A DNA stretch of 64,000 nucleotides, from positions 90,878,274 through 90,942,273 of the forward strand of contig CM031857.1 of assembly GCA_018697195.1 (NCBI GenBank), read 5' to 3'. The position numbers were made by a program, and so were the translations under genes. The DNA is from Certhia americana (taxonomy: Eukaryota; Chordata; Aves; Passeriformes; Certhiidae). Positions 50,201 to 60,546 of the stretch are shown one piece after another. A model generated the notes under the pieces. The model saw only the letters and a list, made by a program, of their open reading frames with translations. It was not told the DNA's origin and made no database searches. Numbering within the stretch: the first letter of the stretch is position 1; the number at the start of each line of letters is the position of its first letter.

Positions 50201-53200
50201 GTTTGTAGACAACTCAGTAGGTTTTTTAATACCTATTTATCTTGCTCAGGCTTAAGTGCTAATTCTGTATTTGGAAGATTTTGCTGGTTAAACTGTGCTA
50301 CTCTATTATATCAGCAAAACATACTTTCTCATGTCCCAGGCTGTTTCAGATTCAGGAAAAGAAGTAGCCTATTTTCTATGATAACCTTTACTCACCTTCT
50401 ACTTTTATTGTTTTTGTAGATTTAAATGGTTTTTTCCTGTATATTACTTTTAAAAAATCATTTCACATCAAGAATTCTCCTTCTGCTTTACTACAGACAT
50501 GACAAATAGAGACTGTTTCTCATAGAATAAACTCTTAGAAAACCAGTATTAGACTGAATCATAATGTTCATAATGTAACAGTACTATGAAGGAGAGAAAT
50601 CAAGAGGCCATCTTACCATAGTAGATATCCCAAAACATATTCTGTGTGAAAAAAAAAGAAAAAGGAAATTAGATTATAGTTCTCAAGTAATGTAATATAA
50701 CATAAATATTTTGCTAAACCAAAAGACATATTATGAGAGAATATATACAATGGTTTAATGTTTACAAAGTTGCACAACTACAATTTCTGCTCTGATAGAA
50801 AATACACATAAGAAGGGAGGGGCTTTGCCTACTGCTTACTTTATTGTTTCTTAAGAAGCTGTAAAAGAAAAGGAACACTTCACAGGCCAGAGAGGAACAC
50901 CTAGATCCTTTAGCAATGCAGCTTCCTGAAAAAACTGCCTGGCTATTGTCTTTCTGGTGTGCAGCAGCCTGGGAAGTGACCCCATCCTGTCCCATCCCAC
51001 TTGTCCCCCTGCTGGAGGCAGAGTGGTCAGCACAGAGCAGAGCTGGGGGCCCCACCACTGACCAGCACCACCAGGTGCTCTGCATCTGCCTGGGCACTGC
51101 AGCTCACCCTGAAGCTGCTTTCCCTGAAGTGACACCTCTGCCCTTCCCTCCCTTCCATTAAGCACCATGGGGAGCCTGTTCCCTCTGCTTTCCCTGCAAA
51201 CAAAAGTCCATCCAGATTCCCATTAAAGAGAACAGCATCCATCTGTATATATCCAGAGAGCCCCTGGTGCAAAGGAATTTGCAGCTACTCACCACGTGAG
51301 TCTCTTCCTATACGTCCCACTACTTGCTGGTGCATTGATTCCCTCTGTCCCAATCATAAAATCACGGAATGGTTTGGGTTGGAAGGGACCTTAAAAATCA
51401 TCTAGTTCCAATCTCCCGCTTTAGGCCAGGACACCTTCCACTGGACCAGGTTGCTCAAAGGCCCCTGGCCTTGAACACTTCCAGGGATGTGGCATCCACA
51501 ACTTCTCTGGACAACCTGTTCCAGTGCCACACAAAACTAACCCCTCTCATTTATTCCCCATGCTGCATGCATTTGCATAGAGGCATTTCGGTTGGGCCCT
51601 GATGAAGCCAATATACTGGCTGGAGTGGTTGGAATTCTTTTGTGTTGCCCTCCAGGTGCTCTTCTGCTGACTAACACCCATTTGCCCTTCCTGGTCCCTA
51701 AGGGATGCTGAAGCTGCGCTTCTGTGTGTGATCAGGATGGGACAACAGCCTGACACAGTAGTGATTTACTACTATAAGGAGCATGACACATCATTTTCAG
51801 GAGAGGACTTGAAAAACATCAGAGCTGACCTCCTCATTTCCATTTTGACCATGGGAGACACTGGCTTGCTACCTGCTGAGATGGCAAATCCAAAGTTTTC
51901 ACATGGAGAGAAACCCAAACAAATGAAGCAGTGTTGTGTTTGATAAGTAAAGGATTGTGGCAGCAGTTTTTACTGTGCATGCAGGGAAATGAAATACTTA
52001 CAAGCATTTCATCGTTTTCAAATACTTCTCTTGCTTCTTCATGTGTACATCTCTCTTCTAGGCATTCTCTTTCCAAGCTGCCTGGAAGGACCTCCTCCAG
52101 AAGTAGGGAACTGGCACGTCTCTGTCTCTTGATAACACTGTTTGCATCATCAGCTGATATAAATACTGGAACATCACATGACAAAACAATAACATAAGTA
52201 CTTAGATTAATTTCCTTATATACTTTTAACTTCTTTTTTTTTAAGATAAATAACTTTGGTTGATTTGGGGTTTCAGCCACGTAAGACTTACATACTTAAA
52301 GAGCTCTGCTGTCTTAATCCAAATTAAGCTGAGGAGTTGTGACCTTTTACTTCAGGGGAATGCCCGAGTTGCTCCCAAGCAGGGGGAATTTGAAGCCCTT
52401 CTTGGCACATTATTTTACTGCACGAGACATACAGAGCAGAGTGCAGTGAAACAGCCAGGGATGGGGGGAAAATATTATTATACAAGGCAGAGGCCATATT
52501 GTGAGACTACAGAGGGGTTTCAGACACATTGGTAGAAGTGAGTATTAGTTGTATTAAGTTATGATGGTGGATCCAAACTGATGTTCTTCAGTCTTAGTTC
52601 ATGGCAAATTTTTTTTGTGGAGAAGCAAAACCATGACATGGCTGAGTTCTCAGTCAATTCTCTCTTAAGCAGAGTAAGTAAAAACCGTCCCTCAGCAATG
52701 CTCATAGTTAAAAGGGCTATATCCCATACCACTGTTTATGTGGAAGATGCTGTAATCTTTCAGATTTGAGTAAAGAGGAGGAGAGAGCAGAGACATGAGA
52801 GTAAACAGATCTTAATAATCCTCTTTGCAAATGATACCTCCATCAAAAACTGCCTGCCAGCTGGGCAGCTGGTGCCACCCTGGGGCCTCATCTTCCACAT
52901 GAAACAATGTGTGGCTCTGTGCGTCAGCATGTGTTTGTCAGCTCTTCTGTGCTTGGAAAAGAAATGTGTTGGGCCAGGGAATATTGAGGGGTTTTTTTCT
53001 CTTTTATACAGTGTTTGGGGACCCAACACTGCTGGTTGAAGTAATCAATAATCACAGAACTGGAAAAAGTGAGAGCAATAGCAAAATTTTTCTGAAACTG
53101 TGTACAGATATTTAGTTATCTTTTTGAAGGATATCCCATAAGCAAGTGACTTGCACATGGTATTAAGAAAAGAAAAGCTTCATGACTTTTTTCTGCATTT

Positions 53201-53832
53201 TAAATGTTATCTGACCCTAGTACATATTTCTGGCGTGCAGTGGTTCTGCCACATCCAGCACAGCTGACAGTGAACTTCTGCTGCAGGGTGTTTTGACTTT
53301 CTTAAGAGATCACCATCTTTTTCTTCCTTGCCTGGCTCCTTATATTTTGACAAACTGTAGAGGATTAATACAGAAACATAGATTTCTTCAAGCTATAACA
53401 AGCATACATATTGTCCTCTTTACAGGACTCTCTTATTTTTATTTCAGCAGCAACTAGAAACATAAACCAAAATTCTCTTTAATATCTGGGACACTCTAAA
53501 AATTGTATGGAAAGACAAAACATTTCCCTGGCATAAATGATGGTATTTCAAAACTATGTTGCCCTATTAGCCTACAGCAGTTTTCACTTAGCTGCATAAA
53601 ATAAACAGCAGAAATTTAAAGAAAATAGGGAACAGACTGTTTTCATTGATTTCACTCTGTGCAACGAAGTAAACATTATACAAGGTACAAAATTACTGGT
53701 GTTTTTAGAAAAGCAGCAGCACAATCAGAATTAAAGTTGCAACAAAAAAAAAAAAAAAGCCATACCTGCCTGCTCTGTCTGAAGGAAAAGGGCAAAGAGA
53801 AGGGAGAATATTATCCAAGAGCACCTTGCCAT
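43742..53832 (-). CDS. PROZ: PROZ, vitamin K-dependent protein Z (complete)
   Basis: Protein Z is a secreted plasma cofactor that helps ZPI (SERPINA10) inhibit factor Xa on membranes. Exons (minus): 53832-53766, 52165-52002, 50641-50617, 47821-47708, 46424-46293, 45071-44986, 44905-44782, 44253-43742; 407 codons plus TGA (human about 400). Domains: signal peptide 1-22; propeptide to RQRR39, with Phe at -16 and Ala at -10 as the carboxylase recognition pattern requires; Gla domain 40-77 with 11 Glu; aromatic stack (FW) 80-81; EGF1 90-121; EGF2 128-164; protease-like domain from about 193. There is no IVGG activation site. His57, Asp102 and Ser195 align with Glu223, Asn268 and Gly359, so it is a pseudoprotease. 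F7, F9, F10 and PROC are excluded by the missing triad. The 25-nt exon 3 and the intron phases are those of the clotting-factor family. Confidence 0.97.
44782..44905 (-). CDS. PROZ: PROZ exon 7
   Basis: Residues 197-237 ([20 protein letters not shown] through FQIRVGA) plus G of Glu238. TTAEC stands where active proteases have TAAHC: the catalytic His is Glu223. Acceptor cttag, donor gtaggt. Confidence 0.96.
44986..45071 (-). CDS. PROZ: PROZ exon 6 (linker to protease-like domain)
   Basis: Completes Asp168 and codes residues 169-196 ([20 protein letters not shown] through FPWQ). Replaces the R-IVGG activation site of true clotting proteases with a short basic, non-activatable linker. Acceptor gctag, donor gtattc. 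Confidence 0.95.
46293..46424 (-). CDS. PROZ: PROZ exon 5 (EGF2)
   Basis: Completes Ala124 and codes residues 125-167 ([16 protein letters not shown] through QCIAV), six Cys. Acceptor gtttag, donor gtaggt. Confidence 0.96.
   Translation of the reverse strand, partial: LKMNVTTKQRLDVTTSAIQEVIPTAVPVLMAMSLGRIKNSALQ
47708..47821 (-). CDS. PROZ: PROZ exon 4 (EGF1)
   Basis: Completes Gly86 and codes residues 87-123, six Cys in EGF spacing. [12 protein letters not shown] fits the Asp beta-hydroxylation consensus, at Asp103. Acceptor ttcag, donor gtaagg. Confidence 0.96.
48890..49170 (+). mobile_element. Old CR1 reverse-transcriptase relic
   Basis: AGCCTGATTTCTGTTACTGG followed by CAAGCTACTGGAACAATTAA, then CATTTTTCAAGATAAAATTA, resembles the CR1 ORF2 stretch coding the SLTSVPGKIMEQ region and what follows it. 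Heavily mutated, no open frame. In PROZ intron 3. Confidence 0.5.
50617..50641 (-). CDS. PROZ: PROZ exon 3 (25-nt microexon)
   Basis: Residues 78-85 (NMFWDIYY) plus G of Gly86, the short aromatic-stack exon shared by F7, F9, F10, PROC and PROZ, always 25 nt. Acceptor cacag, donor gtaaga. Confidence 0.95.
51353..51535 (-). mobile_element. CR1 LINE 3' fragment
   Basis: AATCATAAAATCACGGAATG, GGTTGGAAGGGACCTTAAAA and CCTTGAACACTTCCAGGGAT match the reverse complement of the CR1 3' end. In PROZ intron 2, about 470 bp from exon 2. Confidence 0.85.
52002..52165 (-). CDS. PROZ: PROZ exon 2 (propeptide and Gla domain)
   Basis: Completes Val23 and codes residues 24-77. Propeptide [16 protein letters not shown]; mature N-terminus [18 protein letters not shown]; 11 Glu residues at Gla-type positions and the Cys57-Cys62 loop. 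Acceptor ttccag, donor gtaagt. Confidence 0.96.
53766..53832 (-). CDS. PROZ: PROZ exon 1 (signal peptide)
   Basis: Residues 1-22, [20 protein letters not shown] then QA, plus G of Val23. A hydrophobic signal-peptide core runs from about residue 6 to 17. Donor gtatgg. Confidence 0.94.
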
Positions 53833-53913
53833 TGTCACCCTCTGAGCCTAGTGGTGTCTGCCTGCATTCCTGCAGCTCTTGTGGGAAATGGCTACAGGAA
53901 CGATGTTGAAGTT

Positions 53914-53922
53914 TAAAGTCCA
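53914..53922 (+). promoter_or_regulatory. Possible HNF4-type site upstream of PROZ
   Basis: TAAAGTCCA, close to the HNF4 core CAAAGTCCA, lies about 85 bp upstream of the PROZ start codon. HNF4 sites near the start are common in liver-expressed clotting genes; function here is inferred. Confidence 0.35.
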
Positions 53923-53984
53923 GCTGCTCATGAGAAAACAAAATCTCTAAGGGCAAATCCTGGCTGCAATGTCAACACAAAGGG

Positions 53985-54035
53985 AAAAAAAACCAAAAAA
54001 CAAACCCAAAAAAAGAAAAAAAAAAAAAAAAAAAT
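53985..54035. repeat. A-rich tract upstream of PROZ
   Basis: A-rich low-complexity stretch ending in an A18-type run, 150-200 bp upstream of the PROZ start codon on the minus-strand gene. Confidence 0.85.
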
Positions 54036-56586
54036 CAACACCCAGCTCAGTAGTGCAACAGTGCCCCTTCTCTCTGTGCCCTGGTTGACTGTGGGGCCCT
54101 TTGCCAGTGCTTCTGAGAGCTGTTCCAAGATTTGGGTGTTCCTCCATGCCCCAGCATGTCACTTCCCGTAGCATGGGTGGAGATGAACAGCATGAACATT
54201 TCTTTGTACCATATCAAAGCACAGGCTGGACAATGACCTGAGGGACCAATTATATGATGTGGTCCTTTCGTACATTGTCCCCACAAAACTTTTACCAAGG
54301 CTTAGCTGCAATGGGAGAATCCCACCAGCTTTTGGAGCAATCAAGCCCACAAACATGATTTCCCTCCTAGGGATGCATCTGAATGGATATGGCATTTTTC
54401 TTTTTCACTCTTAGGTTTGTAATGCCCAGCCATAAAGGAGAGCATGGAAAACTTTTCCTGATGTCAGGATTCCAGTCACACAGAGGCGTACAGGCAGACC
54501 AAGTCGGTGAAAGGAGGTGTAGGTATGGAGAGGGCAGAAACACTCCCTGGGCTGCTGAGCTATGCACCCTGTGGATAGTGTGACCTGCTTGCCAGACCAG
54601 GACAAGAAGAAGGATAAAGCCATTGGCATGCAATGGCAGTGTTGCTGCAGGGCTCCCAGAATAGGCTGGCTCCTGGAAACCATTTCTACACTCAGAGCAA
54701 TAACCAGTGAGAGGAAGAGTGGGTTTTAATTTAATCTGAGTTATGAACCAAGACCATTCTGTGTTTTCAATTCATAAATCCCCAGCTATTATGTCAGTAT
54801 GCAGTTCTTTTAACAAAGTATGATTGACCTGAACATCCATGGGTAAATCCACAAATAAAACTTCACTTCCCATCAACTGCACCTTTGAAAACAAACTTCA
54901 GTGAGAATTGAGGCCAATGAGGGCAACAAACCACATCCCTCACCAAGGCCAGTCCCTACCAACCCTGGGCTGATGTTACAGCTCACGTCATGGGCCCAAA
55001 TACCTGCAGCAAGTAATTAACCTGCACTTTGAAACTCCATTGTGGGAGGGTTTTCCTGCAGTTTCCACAGGGCTGTTGTTCCGGAAGTTTACTTGGAGTT
55101 ACAACCCTTCTAATACCAAGCTTAATCTTATTCACAGTTCATGACTTCATGTATTTGTTTTGCCCTCTTTGATATTTCTGCAGAACTAATTAAGACAGCC
55201 CTTCATTCTCTGGTTAGCTGAGTGTCCACCTTTCCTTAGTAAATGAGCTCTCCATGCTCTCCTCAGTCCCCTGAGGCCACCAAGCCCCACTGTACCTCTC
55301 TCAGCCAGAGCTTTCTTGGCTAGGAAAGGGAGAGCTGTTGCCAGTGGTTACATTTGGGTGCTGGGGGCTCAGACAGCAACTCCTGTGCTCAGGAATCACT
55401 GTGGAGGCTCACCTCACCCCCATTGCCTTGCATGGCAGTGACTGTGTTGCTTTTCCACACTCCTCTGGCTGTCCATCCTCACGGGAGCACCTGCCAGTGA
55501 GGCTGCTGCTGTAGTCATCCAGGGGCCTGGGACTACTTGCCTTTGCCTTCTCGTGATAATGAGTATCATCCCATGAATACACAGCACAGCCAGTCTGGCT
55601 CCCTTTGGCATGAAAAATGTGCCACCACTTGATGTCAGCACAGGACTTTGCAGAACCCAGCACAAAAACGTGGATCCAAAGTTTGAGGTTTTTTTTAAAG
55701 AAACTGTTTACATTTCACAAACCTGTACCTATGTCAAATAAAGAACTCCTGTAGGTATAAGTTTGTCATTCAGATTGGTTTAATATTAATAACACAGAGC
55801 TTCAGAAGCTGTATTATCATGAGATCTTAGTTTATATGGTCATTTTTCCTCTTACTGTGGGATTTTTTTTTACAAAAGCTATCCCTTGACTGAGCAGCTG
55901 TGTCCTTGGGAATGGGACACAGTGTACTCAGTACATATGACACTGACTTTGCTTTTTCTGTATTAACATCAATGCAACAGGTTTACATTTTAACTTTTAT
56001 ATTACTATGGATAACTTCACAAACAGAGGGGTTTGAAAAGGCAATCCTTTCTTCGTATGTTTCTTTTTCCTTTCCTTTAATTATCACAGCAAGCATATGG
56101 CGGCATGTTTCATTGTGGAGTCCTGCACCCTATTTCCTGCATCCCTGTTTAGGGATTGCCTTCCTCTTGAAGGGTTACTCATTGCAGGATGAAGCCTGCA
56201 GGCAGTGTCAGATACAAAGCTGGCAGTTCCTCAGGATGGAGTAGCTGAGGGAGTTTGTCCTGCTTTAGCAACCGGTTCACACGGAAGTTGTTCCTTGCCT
56301 AGTGCAGCAACCCAGGGGAAGTGGGTTTGCAGACCTGCTTCCCAGGCAGTGACAGGGCAGTGATGGGTCAGTGTTGAGGCAGTGATGGGAATGTGTCAAT
56401 GCCACCCATCTCATGCTATGGGATGGCCATCAGCCCTGCTGCAGCATGGTGTGCCAAGAGCAGCTGTCCTGAGTCATTTTTGGAAATGCATACCTCAGCT
56501 AGTGAGCTGCTTTGTGCAGTTAAAATGGGTACTGATTTCAGCTACACACCTGGATTGAGATCAGCCAGGTCTGTTCACCACCTGAA

Positions 56587-56608
56587 GAAAAAAAAAAAAA
56601 AAAAAAAA
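56587..56608. repeat. Poly(A) tract
   Basis: A run of about 22 in the PROZ upstream region; no element body is recognisable next to it. Confidence 0.85.
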
Positions 56609-56890
56609 GCTTTTCTTGCCAAATCCAAAGTGCATCAGCATTTCTAAATGCGGGAGGAACTTGCGGCAGTTTCAAAAGAACATCAACACTCTCTTTGTGG
56701 TTTGGTTACAGATTGCAGGAACCCTTGGAGAGGCAAACAGGGGAAGGAATGTAACCCCAGGGAGATCTAATTTTCTCCTTTGTGTGCTGCACTCACAGCA
56801 AGACTGTCAGCCTACCCTCAAGGATGTGCAAGTGTCCTAATGGCCTGGCAGCGAAAACAAAAGCCACCTTGGAACTCCTATACATTTGCT

Positions 56891-57037
56891 CCATCCCCAG
56901 AAGTATTCCAGGCCAGGCTGGATGGGGCTTTCTGCAGCCTGGTCTAATGGAAGGTGTCCCTGCCGATGGCAGGCAGTGTTGTACAAGGTGATCTTTGAAG
57001 GTCCCCTCTAACCAAAGCCCTTCTATGATTCTATGAT
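56891..57037 (+). mobile_element. CR1 LINE 3' end fragment
   Basis: GGCCAGGCTGGATGGGGCTT, GGTCTAATGGAAGGTGTCCC and the terminal TTCTATGATTCTATGAT repeat of CR1 mark an intact 3' end. Lies between PROZ and the right edge. Confidence 0.88.
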
Positions 57038-59762
57038 CTCTATAGATGCAAGCTCTGACATTTTCTGTGCATATATTGTTAAAAATAGCAATTATTAATA
57101 TTTCATTTATTAAAATACATTATTTCTTTACTTCCACCTTCATGTTTCTTTACCTTTTCCGTCAACTCATATATTAAAATTCTTTTCCCTACAAAAATTC
57201 CAACCAAAAAAACTGGCTATGGAAGAACCAGAGGATGGCAGAGCACATGCACAGACAGCATCATTGCAATTCAGCCCTTAGTTACAGTTTCAATGGTGGA
57301 TAAGGGGGGTTGGTAAGGTGCTTAATTTTGCTCTGAGTCAAGGAATATCCTCTCATTGTGAAAAATGAAGCAAAATGACTTTGGAATCTGCACCTTTTTG
57401 ATGAAGATTTTTTTTTTTCCTCCTATTTTGTCTGATAACATCTCTCCATTGCCCTGACCTGGAGATCAAGATAAAATTAATAAAGGATGGCTCTTAGAGA
57501 AACCTAAACAGCAGATTTTTCAGGCAAAGTCCTGGAACACTAATGCAGTCTGAAGTGGACAATGAAGTGATAGGGAAGCATTTGGACTTTACCTGGAATT
57601 CAGACTTTTTAATGCAGTTCCCTGTTCCTGTGTCTTTCTGCCTGACTCTCTCCACTGAGGACATGGGGCAGCAGCCCCACAGCTGTGTCCAGATGCTATA
57701 ATCTAAATTGTTCCTTTGACGAACCAGTCACTTCTTCTGCAACAGATTCAGCAGGAGGGAAGTCCTAACATGACCTCAGCAGCACCAGTGCAAAGACTGC
57801 ACCTGACACCTCCCACCCACAGCCCAGACACAGGTAACTGGGTGGTGGAACTTGCTTTTGCCATCAATCTGACTTCCAAGCCGTGGGAGACGTGGATTCT
57901 GTGGATTTGTGCAACTGTCACACTGCTGGACTGTTTTTGGAGATTGACTTCTGCATTAATGATGGGAAAAAACCTCTATCCATATTGAAATGGGATTGCA
58001 AAAAAAGCTTATTCAAGTTTCAAAGTGCATCTTCAGGATGACTTAAAACTCTGTCCTGTCTGTGTCCAAAGAGTGTCCAAATGTGCCCAAAGAGCATTGA
58101 GGCAGAGCACTGATGATGTGTGCCTGGCTATTGAGTGAGGATTGCTGTTCTCTGTGTAATTAAGCAGCTGTGGTAAGTGTCCCTGCAGACAGAATTTGTT
58201 CTTATCTGGTACTGAATATCTGAGGAGGTTGATGATGGTGTTTCGTGCCTGGCAAGGCAAACTGGGAGGTGAGGAAGGAGAAGCTCAGATGACTGATTCC
58301 TCTGAATGCATGTTGAGCTAAGGACAGCAATCAAAGCCCATTAGAGGTGTCTGTGCCCTCTGTAACTGATTTTGGATAGCCCAGGAGTGCTGCAGAACTG
58401 GGACAAGTGGTCATGGAGGGCTGGGTGGGAGGAGAGATTGATGGTAATGAGGGAATGGGTCAGCAAGAGCCAGCCCTGTGCTGTGGCCTCCCTGTAGTCC
58501 CTGGGACACATCCGAGCATGGCCCACTGTTCCGTGGATCAGGCTGGCTCTCTCTAGAGTTTAGGGCTGAACTATGATCCGAGGTTTCGAAGGAGGTCCTA
58601 TGGGAATTCAAACTGGGTTTATTCTTTGGAGCAGTGATGTCAGGGAATGATATACACAGCCATCAAGGGTCGAGCTTCTATCGGTGGCTTGAACACCATG
58701 ACCTGCAATGCACTGTCACTCCTGAATCAAGTTCATTTAGCAGCCTGAAGTTCAGGATGTGCCAGGGAAAAATGGCAGGGGAATGATACAAATGGGACAG
58801 ACTCCAGAGTGGGGTTTTTGGGTTTTAATAAGGAAACCTTACTAGTGATCATTGCAGAACAAAGCTGACTGCTCTATTCCTTTCAAACTGATTAACAAAT
58901 TCCATTATAAAAGTCATCCCCCAGTGGTAACTTTCACACTATATGGTGAAGGTAGGGAATGGGAAAAAAATATAGCACATTTTACACCACAATCCAATTT
59001 GTAATATCTTTCTTTTCTCTTCCAAAATATATATTGATTTGCACTTTCTGAAGTACAACATGGAGTACTTTTTCTGTGGAGGCTCAAATATCTCAATATC
59101 TTCTTCACAATTTTTATATAACACTGAACTGGCTGCAAAACAAATAATTTTTTCTCTGGATTGAAATAAGGCAGACAGAGAATGTCAGTTCAGATGATAA
59201 GATAGTTAGGCTTTTATTAGTCTTGAAATATTAGTTACCCTTGCAGATTTAACATTTTTTATGTTGTGAATGATTTACATAATACTTTATTTAAATAATA
59301 ACCAAACAATATTGTAATTTGTAGGGTATGCAATGCAGTAACTTTATGGTAGCCAAAATCATTATATCAATAATGCTGGTGAAGAAAGCATCTCAAAAAG
59401 AAAGAGAGAAACTACCAGAACAGCAGTGATTTTGGTGACATCAAGCAAGCCTTTCTAATTCAAGGAACTTCATCTAACAACTCATTTCACTCAGTGACAT
59501 GCACAGTTAATTAGACTCTTCTGGATACATGAGTGGTTTTTGCATTTTCTAGGGTTTTTTCCTGTATTCATGTTTATAGCTCTAGAAAATCAGGTAACTT
59601 TTTCAGAGGCTTTTAAAGTGCTGTCCAACTGTGATACTGTCTTGCTTTGATGTTATCCCAGTGGATCTTGATTCTATAAAGCAGGTACTGCCACAGAAAC
59701 ATCGAGGTAGTTCCAGCTTTCATTGCAATGGGAGCTGGGCTTATCCACAAAGGCAAGGCCTC

Positions 59763-59880
59763 CAATAAACAAATCCAGGTTATAACAGCAAGAACAGGAG
59801 TTCCTAACCATCTGAAGAAAGCAATAAACAAATCCAGGTTATAACAGCAACAACAGAAGTTCCTAAACCATCTGATGAAA
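59763..59880 (+). repeat. 59-bp tandem duplication
   Basis: Two units starting CAATAAACAAATCCAGGTTA at 59763 and 59822, differing by a few substitutions and a small indel, so older than the 34- and 40-bp duplications. Confidence 0.9.
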
Positions 59881-60525
59881 TGTCACTATTGTCTGGAACC
59901 AGCAAGCTCTTCGAAAATCCAAGCCCACCTTCTGAAAACCAGGTATTAGCCCATGAATAAACAGATAGCATCTCTTAAAGGTAGCACAAACTGTGAGAAT
60001 TTAAGCAACCATGTTAAAAAAAGAAGAAAATATTACTTAGGAAGCAGATCTAATGGCTAAGGCAACTTGGTTTATCAAATGTCAAAACCATTAAAATTTT
60101 TGTCAAAACACTTCTCACCCAGGGTAGGAAATCTAACAAGTTGGTGGATATCCCATATTTCTCACCTCCCACGCCCTTCTCCTCAGCTGATGATACCAGT
60201 AACAAAGCAAATACCCTTCCTATTGGGTTCTGTGGGAGTCTCCTCCATCTTCTAGGCAGACATGTTTTCCATCTATCCTAACCAGCATAAAACATGTTTT
60301 CTGTGACCAGGCTATGAGGGGTGAGTTTACAAACGTCCCTGTAACACATAAAGGATTTGAAGCACTTTCATTCTTTTGACTGGCCATGTACATTCAAACA
60401 TGTTTTAAAAGCCACTGGCAATTCCAATTAATTCATCAGAATGTATCTAGAAAAATCTTCTGGAAGGCATGTTGGGACAACATCTGCCGAAAATGTGATA
60501 GGTTTCTCCAATTTGAGTATAACTG

Positions 60526-60546
60526 TGCTGCTGCTGCTGCTGCTGC
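60526..60546. repeat. (TGC)7 trinucleotide repeat
   Basis: Seven CTG/CAG-type units in intergenic sequence. Confidence 0.9.

Noticed and set aside
43742..53832. Factor X or factor VII as identity of the Gla-EGF-protease gene
   Set aside because: No activation IVGG, no catalytic His or Ser, and position next to PCID2: all fit PROZ instead.
57716..57988. 90-codon plus-strand frame with a hydrophobic segment
   Set aside because: No homology recognised, no promoter or splice context; likely chance.
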